A stretch of DNA of 64,000 bases from Haemophilus_D parainfluenzae_AD (GCF_001679325.1 NZ_LZMX01000001.1), one strand, 5' to 3'; positions 32,764 to 41,854 are shown, counted from the stretch's first letter. Translations and numbers: made by a program. Notes: generated from the sequence alone by a model not told the origin.

Positions 32764-33703
32764 TACCGTATTGTTTTAATTTATTGGCAATCGCCGTGTG
32801 TGATACGCCTAATCGTTGCGCCAATTTTCGCGTACTTGGATACTGAGCATAAAATGCACGCAATACTCTCGCCTCATATTGTCCCATGATCTCATCCAGC
32901 GTTTGCTCACCAAAATCATCTACAGAAATGACCGCACTTTGTACGGGTTTTAAATTTAAACTTTCAATATCAAGCTGGTTATTTTTTGCTAAAGAACAGG
33001 CGCGATACAAGACATTGTATAGTTCTCGCACATTACCTTGCCAAGGCTGCCCTTTTAAATAATTCAGAAAATCAGCACTATATTGCGGTATTGAAATCTT
33101 AAGCTGTGTGCTAATTTCTTGTAAAAAACCTTCCGTTAAAGGCTGAATGTCTTCTACTCGCTCACGCAAGGGGGGAACATTTAGCGCCAAAACATTTAAG
33201 CGATGAAATAAATCACTGCGCAATTTCCCTTGTTCTAACAGCTTTTCCATCGGTTCTTGTGAAGTACAAATCACTCGAACATTTGCATGATGTTCTTTTT
33301 CTTCACCCACTCGACGGAAAGAACCATCAGTTAAAAAACGCAATAATTTTGCCTGTAAACTTAATGAAAGCTCGGCAATACCATCCAGTAACACAGTGCC
33401 TTCGTTAGCATATTCAAAAAAACCGATAGTTTCACTGTCACCCACTTTCCGCCCAAACATTTCACTTTCCGCATCTTCATCCGGTAAGCCTGCACAGTTT
33501 ACAGCAATGAACTTTTTCTCACGACGTAAGCTAGCAAAATGGCAAGCTTTTGCTAATAAGTCTTTACCTGTACCTGTTTCACCTTGAATTAAAAGCGGCA
33601 CATCAAACATCGCAAAACGTTGTGCATTTTCGACCGCACTTTTCATGGAAAGGCTTTGAGTGACAAAGCAAGAGAAAGGATCTTGTGGATTAAATGTCAG
33701 CAT
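32753..33703 (-). CDS. tyrR: Transcriptional regulator TyrR (short form)
   Basis: Regulator of aromatic amino acid genes. It has 316 residues against 513 in E. coli: the N-terminal ACT and PAS parts are missing, as is known for H. influenzae TyrR. The AAA+ domain has Walker A GETGTGKD (near 42) and a modified Walker B (LLDGIAEL). The GAFTGA loop that contacts sigma-54 is absent, in keeping with a sigma-70 repressor. The Fis-type helix-turn-helix is at the end (TRKLAQRLGVSHTAIANKL). It converges with hflX and overlaps it by 11 bases. Confidence 0.93.
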   Translation of the reverse strand: MLTFNPQDPFSCFVTQSLSMKSAVENAQRFAMFDVPLLIQGETGTGKDLLAKACHFASLRREKKFIAVNCAGLPDEDAESEMFGRKVGDSETIGFFEYANEGTVLLDGIAELSLSLQAKLLRFLTDGSFRRVGEEKEHHANVRVICTSQEPMEKLLEQGKLRSDLFHRLNVLALNVPPLRERVEDIQPLTEGFLQEISTQLKISIPQYSADFLNYLKGQPWQGNVRELYNVLYRACSLAKNNQLDIESLNLKPVQSAVISVDDFGEQTLDEIMGQYEARVLRAFYAQYPSTRKLAQRLGVSHTAIANKLKQYGISK

Positions 33704-33780
33704 AAAATAAGCTCAATTTTATTGAATGATGCCGATATGATAGGAAGTTTATTGATATGTGTAAAGATAAATTTACATAT

Positions 33781-33809
33781 AAAAAGGGCAATCCTTGACT
33801 GCCCTTTTT
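33781..33809. terminator. Terminator after the siderophore ABC operon
   Basis: AAAAAGGGCA (33781-33790) pairs perfectly with TGCCCTTTTT (33800-33809), nine-base loop. It lies 14 bases past the stop of the binding-protein gene on the minus strand. Confidence 0.9.
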
Positions 33810-33823
33810 CATGATTTTTTGTA

Positions 33824-34732
33824 TTATTTTTTCACTGCACGCTCAAGTTCTTGTGCGATGATTTCCATGCTTTCTAAACCACCAAACGCAAGATACCAAT
33901 TGGCTGCATCAAGATACACAATGTGTCCATCTTTATACGCTTTGGTTTGTTTGATGATATCGTTATCCAATACTTTTTGTGCATTGTTGGCTTTTTCTGT
34001 AATGGCTGCTGTACGATCCACTACGAGTAAAAAGTCTGGATTTTTTTCTAAAATATATTCAAAACCAACACTTTGTCCGTGCGTAGATGATTTGATGCTG
34101 TCATCAATCGGTTTAAAACCAAATTTTTGATACACCATGCCATAGCGAGAGCCATCACCAAAGGCACTGATTTTACTTTCATTAACCAATACCAATAAAG
34201 CTGTTTTGTCTTTCGCATCTTTGGCGACTTGGTCAACCTTACTTTCCAATGCTGAAAGTTTTTCTTTCGCAACATTTTCTTTGCCAAAGATCTGACCAAG
34301 TGCGGTCACATTTTGTTGAAAACTCGGGTAGTAATTGTTGTAGTCATTTTCAACATTAAACACTGGCGCAATTTCTTTAAATTTGTCGATCATTTTTTCT
34401 TGACGTTTAGACGCAATGATCAAATCCGGATTGAGTTCGTTGATTTGCTCCAATGATTGTTCTTTCAAATCACCGACATTCTTATATTTTTTGTCTGCAA
34501 ATTCAGAAAGGTAACTTGGAATTTTTCCGCTTTGTGGGAAGCCCACAATTTTATCTTGCACACCTAATGCACGAAGCGTATCTGCCGCCCCAAAATCAAG
34601 CACAATGACACGCTGTGGATTTTGTGGCACAACCTGTTTTCCAGCGGCATTTTCAACGGTAATATCCGCCGCTTGTGCAATACCAGCAAATGCAAAGAGT
34701 GAAAGCGCTAAAGTTGATAATGTTTTTTTCAT
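33824..34732 (-). CDS. Ferric-siderophore ABC transporter, binding protein (FatB/CeuE/YclQ type)
   Basis: A 302-residue periplasmic binding protein with a signal peptide ending in AQA (residue 21) and no lipobox. Class III binding-protein features are present: NPQRVIVLDFGAADTLRALG near residue 38, ELNPDLIIASKRQEKM, and GFEYILEKNPDFLLVVDRT. It is closest in my memory to FatB, CeuE and YclQ, which bind catecholate siderophores or their breakdown products. It is last in a four-gene operon, 14 bases after the ATPase gene. The ligand cannot be told from sequence. An uptake word at 34298-34306 argues the locus is long resident. Confidence 0.88.
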   Translation of the reverse strand: MKKTLSTLALSLFAFAGIAQAADITVENAAGKQVVPQNPQRVIVLDFGAADTLRALGVQDKIVGFPQSGKIPSYLSEFADKKYKNVGDLKEQSLEQINELNPDLIIASKRQEKMIDKFKEIAPVFNVENDYNNYYPSFQQNVTALGQIFGKENVAKEKLSALESKVDQVAKDAKDKTALLVLVNESKISAFGDGSRYGMVYQKFGFKPIDDSIKSSTHGQSVGFEYILEKNPDFLLVVDRTAAITEKANNAQKVLDNDIIKQTKAYKDGHIVYLDAANWYLAFGGLESMEIIAQELERAVKK

Positions 34733-34746
34733 GAAGATTTCCTTAT

Positions 34747-35508
34747 TTATCTAAAATAAACGGCAATTTTATGGTCGTCGATATCCTGAATAGGTATCGC
34801 CATATCATAAATATCTTGTAACACGGGCGATTGCATAATGTGGTTAACTTCACCTTGGTGGACTAATTTTCCATTTTTCATAGCAACAATGTAGTCTGAA
34901 TAACAAGAGGCAAAATTAATATCGTGAATCACAATCACCACGGTTTTGTTGAGTTCTGTCGCTAATTTACGCAAAACTTGCATGATCTGCACTGAATGTT
35001 TCATATCCAGATTATTTAAGGGCTCATCCAACAAAATATAATCCGTATCTTGTGCCAGTGTCATCGCAATATAAGCGCGTTGTCGCTGCCCGCCACTTAA
35101 ACTATCGATATATTGATGACGAATATCATCTAAATTCATATAGGCAATAGCATTATCAATAAAAGTGCGGTCATTTTGGGTTAAGTTTCCTTTGCAATAA
35201 GGAAAACGACCAAAAGCGACTAAATCTTCAATGGTTAGACGTAAATTAATGTTGTTAGTTTGTTTTAAGATCGCCAGTCGTTTTGCGATATCGCAACTTT
35301 TTTTGCGGTTGAGTAATTCACCATTGAGGTAGATCTCGCCGCTATCCGCATTCAACAAACGGCTCATAATAGATAGTACGGTACTCTTCCCCGCGCCATT
35401 CGGCCCGATAAAAGACGTAATTTTCCCCGTAGGAATGGTAACGGACACATCATCCACCACCTTTTTGCTTCCGTAACTTTTAGTAATATTGCGAATTTCT
35501 ATTGCCAT
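34747..35508 (-). CDS. Ferric-siderophore ABC transporter, ATPase
   Basis: A 253-residue ABC ATPase of the FecE/FatE type. Walker A is GPNGAGKST (near 34-42), signature LSGGQRQRAYI, Walker B YILLDEPLNNLD, and the switch histidine is in VIVIHDINFA. It overlaps the upstream permease gene by 10 bases, so translation is coupled. An uptake word lies at 35163-35171. YclP/FatE-like by length and context. Confidence 0.9.
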   Translation of the reverse strand: MAIEIRNITKSYGSKKVVDDVSVTIPTGKITSFIGPNGAGKSTVLSIMSRLLNADSGEIYLNGELLNRKKSCDIAKRLAILKQTNNINLRLTIEDLVAFGRFPYCKGNLTQNDRTFIDNAIAYMNLDDIRHQYIDSLSGGQRQRAYIAMTLAQDTDYILLDEPLNNLDMKHSVQIMQVLRKLATELNKTVVIVIHDINFASCYSDYIVAMKNGKLVHQGEVNHIMQSPVLQDIYDMAIPIQDIDDHKIAVYFR

Positions 35509-36458
35509 TTTTTGTTTGCTCTTAATAACAAATAAATAAAATACACGCCACCGACAAAATTAACAATGATGCTTAATGTCGTGCGGAACGTAAAAATATG
35601 GGTCACTAATAATTGCCCTAAAACCAAGGTTATGATGGAAATTAACATCGCAGCAGGAATGAGGACTTTGTGGCGATAATCTCGAATAAATTCAAAGGTC
35701 ACATTCATCACCAATAGCCCAAGGAACGTAAGTGGGCCAACAAGTGCGGTCGACACTGACGTTAAAATTGCCACGAGAATTAATAGGACTTTTAAGGTCT
35801 TTTGGTAATCAATCCCTAAGTTAATGGCATTTTCTCGTCCTAATGCCAACACATCAAAGCAATGCCAATATCTTAAACTGAAAACAATCGTCGCCACTAA
35901 AATGGCTAATGCGACCCACAAGATTTGAGTATTGATTCGATTGAAACTGGCAAAGCCAATATCTTGTGCGATCTGGAATTCATTTGGGTCAATCAACACT
36001 TCCATAAACGTTGTTAAGCTACCAAAGAAGGTGCCGAAAATAATCCCGACAAGCAACAAGAAGAAAATATTTTGGTTCTCTTTCTTAAATAGGAAGTGAT
36101 AAAGCACTAATGAAAAGGCCATCATTAATCCCGTACACAAGACAAACAATGCAATAGAATTCATGGAAAGCAATGTGCTTGAACCGAAAAGGAAAATAAT
36201 CGTCGTTTGAATTAGCAAATACAACGAATCTAACCCTAAAATACTCGGCGTGAGAATTCGGTTATTCACGACCGTTTGGAAAATCATCGTAGCAAGTGCA
36301 ATTGCCGCGCCTGTAATGACAATCGCAATTAATGATAAGGCACGATTTTCCAAGGCATATTGCCAACGGTTTGGTAAGTTGTAGCCTAAATAAAGTGCAA
36401 GAGAAACAATGGCTAACAACGACAATATAATCAGTTGAGAAGAAGATTTCTTAGCCAT
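35499..36458 (-). CDS. Ferric-siderophore ABC transporter, permease 2
   Basis: A 319-residue FecCD-family permease with about nine helices. Typical elements are MIFQTVVNNRILTPSILGLDSLY near residue 57 and ALVGPLTFLGLLVMN. It overlaps both neighbours (8 bases with permease 1, 10 with the ATPase). FatC/YclO-like. Confidence 0.88.
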   Translation of the reverse strand: MAKKSSSQLIILSLLAIVSLALYLGYNLPNRWQYALENRALSLIAIVITGAAIALATMIFQTVVNNRILTPSILGLDSLYLLIQTTIIFLFGSSTLLSMNSIALFVLCTGLMMAFSLVLYHFLFKKENQNIFFLLLVGIIFGTFFGSLTTFMEVLIDPNEFQIAQDIGFASFNRINTQILWVALAILVATIVFSLRYWHCFDVLALGRENAINLGIDYQKTLKVLLILVAILTSVSTALVGPLTFLGLLVMNVTFEFIRDYRHKVLIPAAMLISIITLVLGQLLVTHIFTFRTTLSIIVNFVGGVYFIYLLLRANKKWQ

Positions 36459-37443
36459 TTCTATACCGTTTTAATAATAAAAATAAGAAGATACCACTGC
36501 CAAATACACCAACCACGGCATTAATGGAAATCTCATAAGGATAAATCACACTTCGACCTAAAATATCGCAGAATAAAACAAATACAGCGCCTAACAAGGC
36601 GGTATGAGATAGCACTTTCTTCAAGTTATCCCCTAAATAAAGCGTGACGATATTCGGAATAATTAACCCCAAGAAAGGGATCACGCCAACAGACACGATA
36701 ATAATCGAAGACACCACCGCCACAATGAGCAAACCGAGATAAAGGACTTGGTTATAATTTAGACCTAGATTAACCGCAAAATCTTTTCCCATCCCAACAA
36801 TAGAAAAACGATGCGCAAATAAATAAGCCACGATGAGTGTAGGAATACTAAAATACAACAATTCATAACGACCAGACATTACAAGAGAAAAATCCCCTTG
36901 TAGCCACCCAGATAAGTTTTGCAATAAATCTTCTTTGTAAGCGATAAAAGCAGTAATTGAACTGATGATATTACCAAACATAATCCCCACTAAAGGCACA
37001 AAAATCGTGTCCTTGAATTTCAAACGGGACAGAATCGTCATAAATAACAATGTGCCAAGGAAAGATACGATGACCGCAATGGTGGTTTTTAACAACATTG
37101 AAGCCGTTGGGAAAAACAGCATCGCCATTAAAATGCCTAATCTTGCACTGTCCATGGTGCCCGCGGTGGTAGGCGAAACAAATCGGTTTCGGCTGAGTTG
37201 CTGCATCACTAAGCCACAAATACTTAAGGATGCACCCGCAATCAAGATACTGATTAAACGAGGCACTCGACTGATAAAAAATATCTGCCATTGATTACCT
37301 TCAAAATTCAGTAACCCTTGCAGATTAACAGTACTTACCCCGAGAAAAAGTGAAACAAAGGAAAGCACGATCAAAAGAAAAATCAGATAACGTCGCTTAA
37401 TCATAAAAATGAGAATAATTCTAAAATGCAAAAAGGATAGCAT
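36451..37443 (-). CDS. Ferric-siderophore ABC transporter, permease 1
   Basis: A FecCD-family permease of up to 330 residues, first gene of the operon, FatD/YclN-like. Motifs include GLVMQQLSRNRFVSPTTAGTMDSARLG and VGVIPFLGLIIPN. Two starts are possible: ATG at 37443, or the ATG at 37404 (MIKRRYLIFLL), which gives a normal short N-terminus. Neither has a convincing ribosome site. The Fur-like site at 37410-37424 lies between them, which favours 37404. The gene order permease-permease-ATPase-binding protein equals yclNOPQ. Confidence 0.85.
   Translation of the reverse strand: MLSFLHFRIILIFMIKRRYLIFLLIVLSFVSLFLGVSTVNLQGLLNFEGNQWQIFFISRVPRLISILIAGASLSICGLVMQQLSRNRFVSPTTAGTMDSARLGILMAMLFFPTASMLLKTTIAVIVSFLGTLLFMTILSRLKFKDTIFVPLVGIMFGNIISSITAFIAYKEDLLQNLSGWLQGDFSLVMSGRYELLYFSIPTLIVAYLFAHRFSIVGMGKDFAVNLGLNYNQVLYLGLLIVAVVSSIIIVSVGVIPFLGLIIPNIVTLYLGDNLKKVLSHTALLGAVFVLFCDILGRSVIYPYEISINAVVGVFGSGIFLFLLLKRYRNG
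37410..37424. promoter_or_regulatory. Fur-like operator of the siderophore ABC operon
   Basis: TGAGAAT-A-ATTCTAA matches the 7-1-7 Fur model TGATAAT-N-ATTATCA at about 11 of 14 bases and is a palindrome at its core (AGAAT-A-ATTCT). It lies right at the head of the operon. Read by eye. Confidence 0.5.
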
Positions 37444-37502
37444 ATTGATAGAAGAGAGAAAAGATGAAGTGCAGTCAGTTTTCAGTTAATTTTTAGACAT
37501 AC

Positions 37503-37531
37503 AAAAATGCGGTCAAATTTGACCGCACTTT
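37503..37531 (-). terminator. Uptake-word terminator after mepM
   Basis: TGCGGTCAA and TTGACCGCA (37508-37527) pair; one side is an exact uptake word (37522-37530), the other lacks one base of it. A T-rich run follows on the minus strand. It is six bases past the mepM stop. Confidence 0.85.
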
Positions 37532-37536
37532 ATTCA

Positions 37537-39012
37537 CTATAATTTTAACGTTATTTCCACTTCTTTTGCACGGATTAAGAATTGTTTACGTTCTGCTGTT
37601 GCCATTCCGCTACTGGTACCCGGCAACTTCACTGTAAGCGGGTTTACTGCACGATCATTTATATGGAATTCATAGTGTAAATGAGGCCCCGTTGAGATAC
37701 CTGTATTTCCTGTTAATGCAATACGCTCCCCTTTCTTCACCATTTGCCCCGCTCTGACTAAAGCTCGGCTTAAATGCATATAAACCGTTTGATATTCCCG
37801 ACCATGACGTATCACTATATAACGTCCCGCACCACCTGCTTGATAAGCCACTTTTTCCACTAAGCCTTCTGCTGGCGCAATAACTGGTGTGCCTGGTGCT
37901 ACGGCAAAATCTACCCCTTTATGTGGACGAACACGTCCCGTTACCGGATGGCGGCGATTTGGGTTAAATGGGGAAGAAATACGCGCTTGACGTTGTAATG
38001 GATAACGAGCAAAGCCTTTACCAAGAGTTTCACCTTGTTTATCGTAATAACGGCCATTCGCCGCTTGAATACCATAATAGCTCTTACCATCTGCCATAAT
38101 ATGAATGGCTTCAACGTTACCTTGACCGGTTAATTTATCACCTAAATATTCACGTGATACTAAAATCGCAAATTTGGTGCCTTTACTAAGTTTTTGAAGG
38201 CTTACCTGCCACTGTAACGCAGAGCTTAACTGGCTGATTTGACGTCCATCCAAACCTAAATCACGTAAACTCGATGCAAAGGATCCGTTAATCGTACCTT
38301 TTAACACCTCTTTCTTCCAAATGCTTTTCTTCTCTAAAATTTGGCGTTTAAACTTACCGTTTTCAGTCCGTTCATAAATACGTTCTTCTTTTTCAGATAC
38401 CAACCAATTTAAATATTCTAGTTGATCTTCTTTATCTAAAATCCAATAGAACTGTTGACCTGCGCGAAGTGTTTTTAATTCAGGATAAGCAGTAATCAAA
38501 TTCTTTGCGGTATCATCTTCCAACCCTGAAAGCTCTAATACATCCTTTAATGAATCACCACGCACTACGGTATGGCTAAATTGATCGGTAATACGCAGAG
38601 CCTGATCAGCCACATCTAAAATACCACTCAGCGCATCTTGCGCATCTTTTGGTAAATCATTGAGATCATCAAATTGTGGTTTGATTTCATCCACTTCATC
38701 ATCTTTGGCTTGAAGTTCATCATCATAAGAGGTTGCATCTTCCGTATTAGCATGTTGTTTCGCTTCAGGGTGTTCACCTTCTTGAGATTGAGGATTTCCT
38801 GATTCTGTTTTTTCAGGTGTAAGAGATTGATATTGAACGTTATCCACCATCTCTGGTTCAAGATTGCTTTGCAGGGAAGGATCATAATCAGCAGTGTCTT
38901 TAAAGGCGAGGAAAATGCCCGTTAAAATAAGCAAAAGTGCAGCAAAAAAAATCACCGCTTTTATGCGGGATTTTCTTTTCCGTCGATCTCTAGCTAATTT
39001 AACGTGTTGCAA
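37537..39012 (-). CDS. mepM: Murein DD-endopeptidase MepM (M23 family)
   Basis: A membrane-anchored peptidoglycan hydrolase that opens cross-links for wall growth. It has 491 residues (E. coli MepM 440). A basic N-terminus and one helix (about 19-38) are followed by an acidic disordered stretch (about 45-110), an OapA/LysM-like region (TVVRGDSLKDVLELSGL), and the M23 domain. Zinc ligands lie in RPHKGVDFAV and GPHLHYEFHI. It is divergent from znuC. In E. coli mepM sits next to znuA, which is missing here. Confidence 0.93.
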   Translation of the reverse strand: MQHVKLARDRRKRKSRIKAVIFFAALLLILTGIFLAFKDTADYDPSLQSNLEPEMVDNVQYQSLTPEKTESGNPQSQEGEHPEAKQHANTEDATSYDDELQAKDDEVDEIKPQFDDLNDLPKDAQDALSGILDVADQALRITDQFSHTVVRGDSLKDVLELSGLEDDTAKNLITAYPELKTLRAGQQFYWILDKEDQLEYLNWLVSEKEERIYERTENGKFKRQILEKKSIWKKEVLKGTINGSFASSLRDLGLDGRQISQLSSALQWQVSLQKLSKGTKFAILVSREYLGDKLTGQGNVEAIHIMADGKSYYGIQAANGRYYDKQGETLGKGFARYPLQRQARISSPFNPNRRHPVTGRVRPHKGVDFAVAPGTPVIAPAEGLVEKVAYQAGGAGRYIVIRHGREYQTVYMHLSRALVRAGQMVKKGERIALTGNTGISTGPHLHYEFHINDRAVNPLTVKLPGTSSGMATAERKQFLIRAKEVEITLKL

Positions 39013-39104
39013 AATAGATACCTTTAAAATGAATAAAAAGCTTTTCGCTCTTCAGACTACAAACTCTAAAAAAAATTCATTTTACCCTAAAAATGTAAAA
39101 TATT

Positions 39105-39123
39105 ATGCCTAAATATTAGGCAT
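39105..39123. promoter_or_regulatory. 19-base palindrome between mepM and znuC
   Basis: ATGCCTA-AATAT-TAGGCAT is a perfect inverted repeat with 7-base arms in the 178-base divergent region. A terminator makes no sense between divergent genes, so an operator is the natural reading. It does not look like the usual Zur box. No other clear site is seen. Confidence 0.45.
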
Positions 39124-39190
39124 TGTCAGAATTTCTTGAGAAAAATGAGGAAATAAGCTATTTTAGTGAGCCATTTTTAAAGGGGGAATT

Positions 39191-39985
39191 ATGCAAATTC
39201 ACGCCATTCAACCAGCCCAATCCACACCGTTAATTACGCTGAAAAATATTAATGTGGTTTTTGATCAAAAGACGGCATTGCGGGATATTAATCTCAGTAT
39301 TTATCCAAACTCAATTATCACCATTGTCGGGCCAAATGGTGGGGGAAAATCGACGCTCTTAAAAACCTTATTAAAATTACAAACGCCTACATCCGGTGAA
39401 GTCATTTATAGCACGAATGTCAGAATTGGCTATGTCCCACAAAAAATTCACTTAGATCACAGCTTACCGATGACGGTTGAGCGTTTTCTTGCTCTCAAAA
39501 AAGGTGTTAAAACGCAAGAAATATCGACCGCACTTGAGCAACTTTCTATTACGCATCTGAGAAAAAATAATATGCAAAAACTTTCAGGTGGGGAAATGCA
39601 ACGGGTACTCTTGGCACGTGCCATTTTAAATAAACCCAATTTACTGGTGCTAGATGAACCAACTCAAGGCGTGGATATTAATGGTCAAGCTGAACTTTAT
39701 CAGCTGATTCATCGCACTCAACAAGCCTTAAATTGCGCAGTATTAATGGTTTCCCATGACTTGCATATAGTGATGGCAGACAGTAAAGAAGTATTGTGCA
39801 TCAATCAACACATTTGCTGTGCCGGCACACCCGAAAGCCTATCGAATGATCCCACATTTATGCGTCTTTGGGGCAATCAAATCTCACAAAATGTGGGCTT
39901 TTATACGCACCATCATAATCACCACCATAATATGCACGGTGATGTTTGTAGTTGCAGTGCCAATCCATCAGAATGCCAACAATAA
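39191..39985 (+). CDS. znuC: Zinc ABC transporter ATPase ZnuC
   Basis: Powers high-affinity zinc import with ZnuB and ZnuA. It has 264 residues (E. coli 251). Walker A is GPNGGGKST, signature KLSGGEMQRVLLARA, Walker B LLVLDEPTQGVD. The tail THHHNHHHNMHGDVCSC is His- and Cys-rich; the HHHNH part is also in E. coli ZnuC, while the cysteines look like an extra. A ribosome site AAAGGGGG precedes the ATG. znuB follows after nine bases. An uptake word lies at 39527-39535. Confidence 0.96.
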   Translation: MQIHAIQPAQSTPLITLKNINVVFDQKTALRDINLSIYPNSIITIVGPNGGGKSTLLKTLLKLQTPTSGEVIYSTNVRIGYVPQKIHLDHSLPMTVERFLALKKGVKTQEISTALEQLSITHLRKNNMQKLSGGEMQRVLLARAILNKPNLLVLDEPTQGVDINGQAELYQLIHRTQQALNCAVLMVSHDLHIVMADSKEVLCINQHICCAGTPESLSNDPTFMRLWGNQISQNVGFYTHHHNHHHNMHGDVCSCSANPSECQQ

Positions 39986-39994
39986 GGAAAAATC

Positions 39995-40780
39995 ATGTTT
40001 GAGATTTTATTTCCCGCCTTGCTTACAGGCTTACTGCTTTCCTTAATTACCGCACCACTCGGTGCCTTTGTGGTGTGGCGTAAAATGGCTTATTTTGGCG
40101 ATACTCTTTCCCACTCAGCCTTACTCGGTGTAGCATTAGGGATTTTCCTACAAATTAACCCTTATGTTGCCATTGTAATTTTGACGATTATTCTTGCCGT
40201 ATTAATGGTGTGGCTCGAAAGTAACACGCAATTTTCAGTGGATACCCTTTTAGGCATTATCGCACACAGTTGTCTTTCTCTTGGCGTGGTCACCGTTGGC
40301 TTACTTAAAAATGTCCGTGTAGATTTAATGAGTTATCTTTTTGGGGATTTGCTCGCCATTAATTTTAACGACTTACCTTACATTGGCGCGGGTGTTGTTA
40401 TTGTATTCGGCACGCTGCTTTACTTCTGGCAAGCCTTACTCTCCACCACAGTTTCGCCTGAACTCGCCCAAGTGGAAGGCATTAACATCAAAAAAATGCG
40501 ATTTATCTTAATGATTTTGACCGCACTGACAATCGCATTAAGTATGAAGTTTGTTGGAGCCCTGATTATTACATCACTCTTAATTATCCCAGCTGCAACG
40601 GCAAGACGTTTTGCCAAAACACCTGAACAAATGGTGTTTATTGCGATTTTAATCAGTATGCTTTCCGTCGTTGGCGGGTTATTCCTTTCCGCTTTTTATG
40701 ATACAGCTGCAGGTCCTTCTGTCGTGATTTGTTCCGCATTTTTGTTTTTGTTATCATTACTAAAAAAGGAATATTTATAA
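39995..40780 (+). CDS. znuB: Zinc ABC transporter permease ZnuB
   Basis: An inner-membrane permease with 261 residues, as in E. coli, and about eight helices. Family motifs are GAFVVWRKMAYFGDTLSHSALLG and VKFVGALIITSLLIIPAATARR-like text near residue 180. It is the second gene of znuCB. The binding protein znuA must be elsewhere in the genome. Confidence 0.95.
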   Translation: MFEILFPALLTGLLLSLITAPLGAFVVWRKMAYFGDTLSHSALLGVALGIFLQINPYVAIVILTIILAVLMVWLESNTQFSVDTLLGIIAHSCLSLGVVTVGLLKNVRVDLMSYLFGDLLAINFNDLPYIGAGVVIVFGTLLYFWQALLSTTVSPELAQVEGINIKKMRFILMILTALTIALSMKFVGALIITSLLIIPAATARRFAKTPEQMVFIAILISMLSVVGGLFLSAFYDTAAGPSVVICSAFLFLLSLLKKEYL

Positions 40781-40867
40781 TCCGCTCCAACCAGTGAAAA
40801 CCATTTGCACCGCACCTTAAATCTTGATAAAGTGCGGGCGAATTTTGACGATATTTTAGGATAAGAA

Positions 40868-41815
40868 ATGAGCCAAGAATATTTAGATTTTGAATTACCT
40901 ATTGCTGAACTTGAAGCCAAAATTGAAGCGCTACGTTCAGCATCTGATGACAAAATTGATTTACACGATGAAATTAAACGCTTACAAAAGAAAAGCGATG
41001 AATTAACCAAAAAAACTTTTGCAAATCTTGATGCATGGCAGGTTTCTCGCATGGCGCGTCACCCAAATCGTCCATACACCCTTGATTATATCGAACATAT
41101 TTTTACTGATTTCCAAGAGCTTGCTGGCGATCGTGCTTTTGCTGATGATAAAGCAATCGTTGGAGGCCTTGCGCGTTTAGATGGCCGTGCTGTGATGGTT
41201 ATCGGTCATCAAAAAGGCCGTACGGTAAAAGATAAAGTGACACGTAACTTTGGTATGCCTGCACCTGAAGGCTATCGTAAAGCATTACGTTTAATGCAAA
41301 TGGCTGAGCGTTTTAACTTACCTATTATTACCTTTATCGACACGCCAGGGGCTTACCCTGGCATCGGTGCGGAAGAACGTGGCCAATCTGAAGCGATTGC
41401 TCGTAACTTACGCGAAATGTCTACCTTAAAAGTACCGGTTATCTGTACGGTAATCGGTGAAGGCGGTTCCGGTGGTGCGTTAGCCATTGGTGTGGGCGAC
41501 AAAGTGAATATGTTGCAATATTCAACTTATTCCGTTATTTCACCAGAAGGCTGCGCTTCAATCTTGTGGAAGAGCGCTGAAAAAGCGTCAACCGCAGCAG
41601 AAGTCATGGGATTAACCGCGGCTCGTTTAAAAGAGTTAGGTTTAATTGATAATATCGTTCCAGAGCCATTAGGTGGTGCGCATCGTAATTATCATGAAAT
41701 GGCACGCAATTTAAAACACTGTCTTGTTGAAGAGCTAAATGAATTAGATACTTTCGACAAAGATGGCTTATTAGAAAGACGTTACGAACGTTTAATGTCT
41801 TACGGTTATTGTTAA
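40868..41815 (+). CDS. accA: Acetyl-CoA carboxylase carboxyltransferase subunit alpha
   Basis: With AccD it moves the carboxyl group from biotin to acetyl-CoA, the first step of fatty acid synthesis. It has 315 residues (E. coli 319). Typical text: FELPIAELEAKIEALR at the start, RHPNRPYTLDYIE, IGEGGSGGALAIGVGD (oxyanion region) and SPEGCASILWKSAEKA. Own ribosome site; ends at a strong terminator. Confidence 0.98.
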   Translation: MSQEYLDFELPIAELEAKIEALRSASDDKIDLHDEIKRLQKKSDELTKKTFANLDAWQVSRMARHPNRPYTLDYIEHIFTDFQELAGDRAFADDKAIVGGLARLDGRAVMVIGHQKGRTVKDKVTRNFGMPAPEGYRKALRLMQMAERFNLPIITFIDTPGAYPGIGAEERGQSEAIARNLREMSTLKVPVICTVIGEGGSGGALAIGVGDKVNMLQYSTYSVISPEGCASILWKSAEKASTAAEVMGLTAARLKELGLIDNIVPEPLGGAHRNYHEMARNLKHCLVEELNELDTFDKDGLLERRYERLMSYGYC

Positions 41816-41823
41816 TAATATAT

Positions 41824-41854
41824 AAAAAGAGCGGTTAATTTAACCGCTCTTTTT
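41824..41854. terminator. Terminator of accA
   Basis: AAAAAGAGCGGTTAA and TTAACCGCTCTTTTT form a near-perfect hairpin with T-run, nine bases after the accA stop. Confidence 0.92.

Noticed and set aside
33824..37443. Recent horizontal transfer of the siderophore importer
   Set aside because: Base composition looks like that of neighbours and uptake words occur inside (34298, 35163, 35742). There are no mobility genes or direct repeats at the edges.
39060..39190. Zur box before znuC
   Set aside because: AAATGTAAAATATTATG has a faint likeness to Zur sites but too many mismatches. Only the separate 19-base palindrome is reported.
40829..40860. Uptake-word terminator between znuB and accA
   Set aside because: The nearby words (AAAGTGCGGGCG and CACCGCACCTT) are degenerate and do not pair into a convincing hairpin with a T-run.
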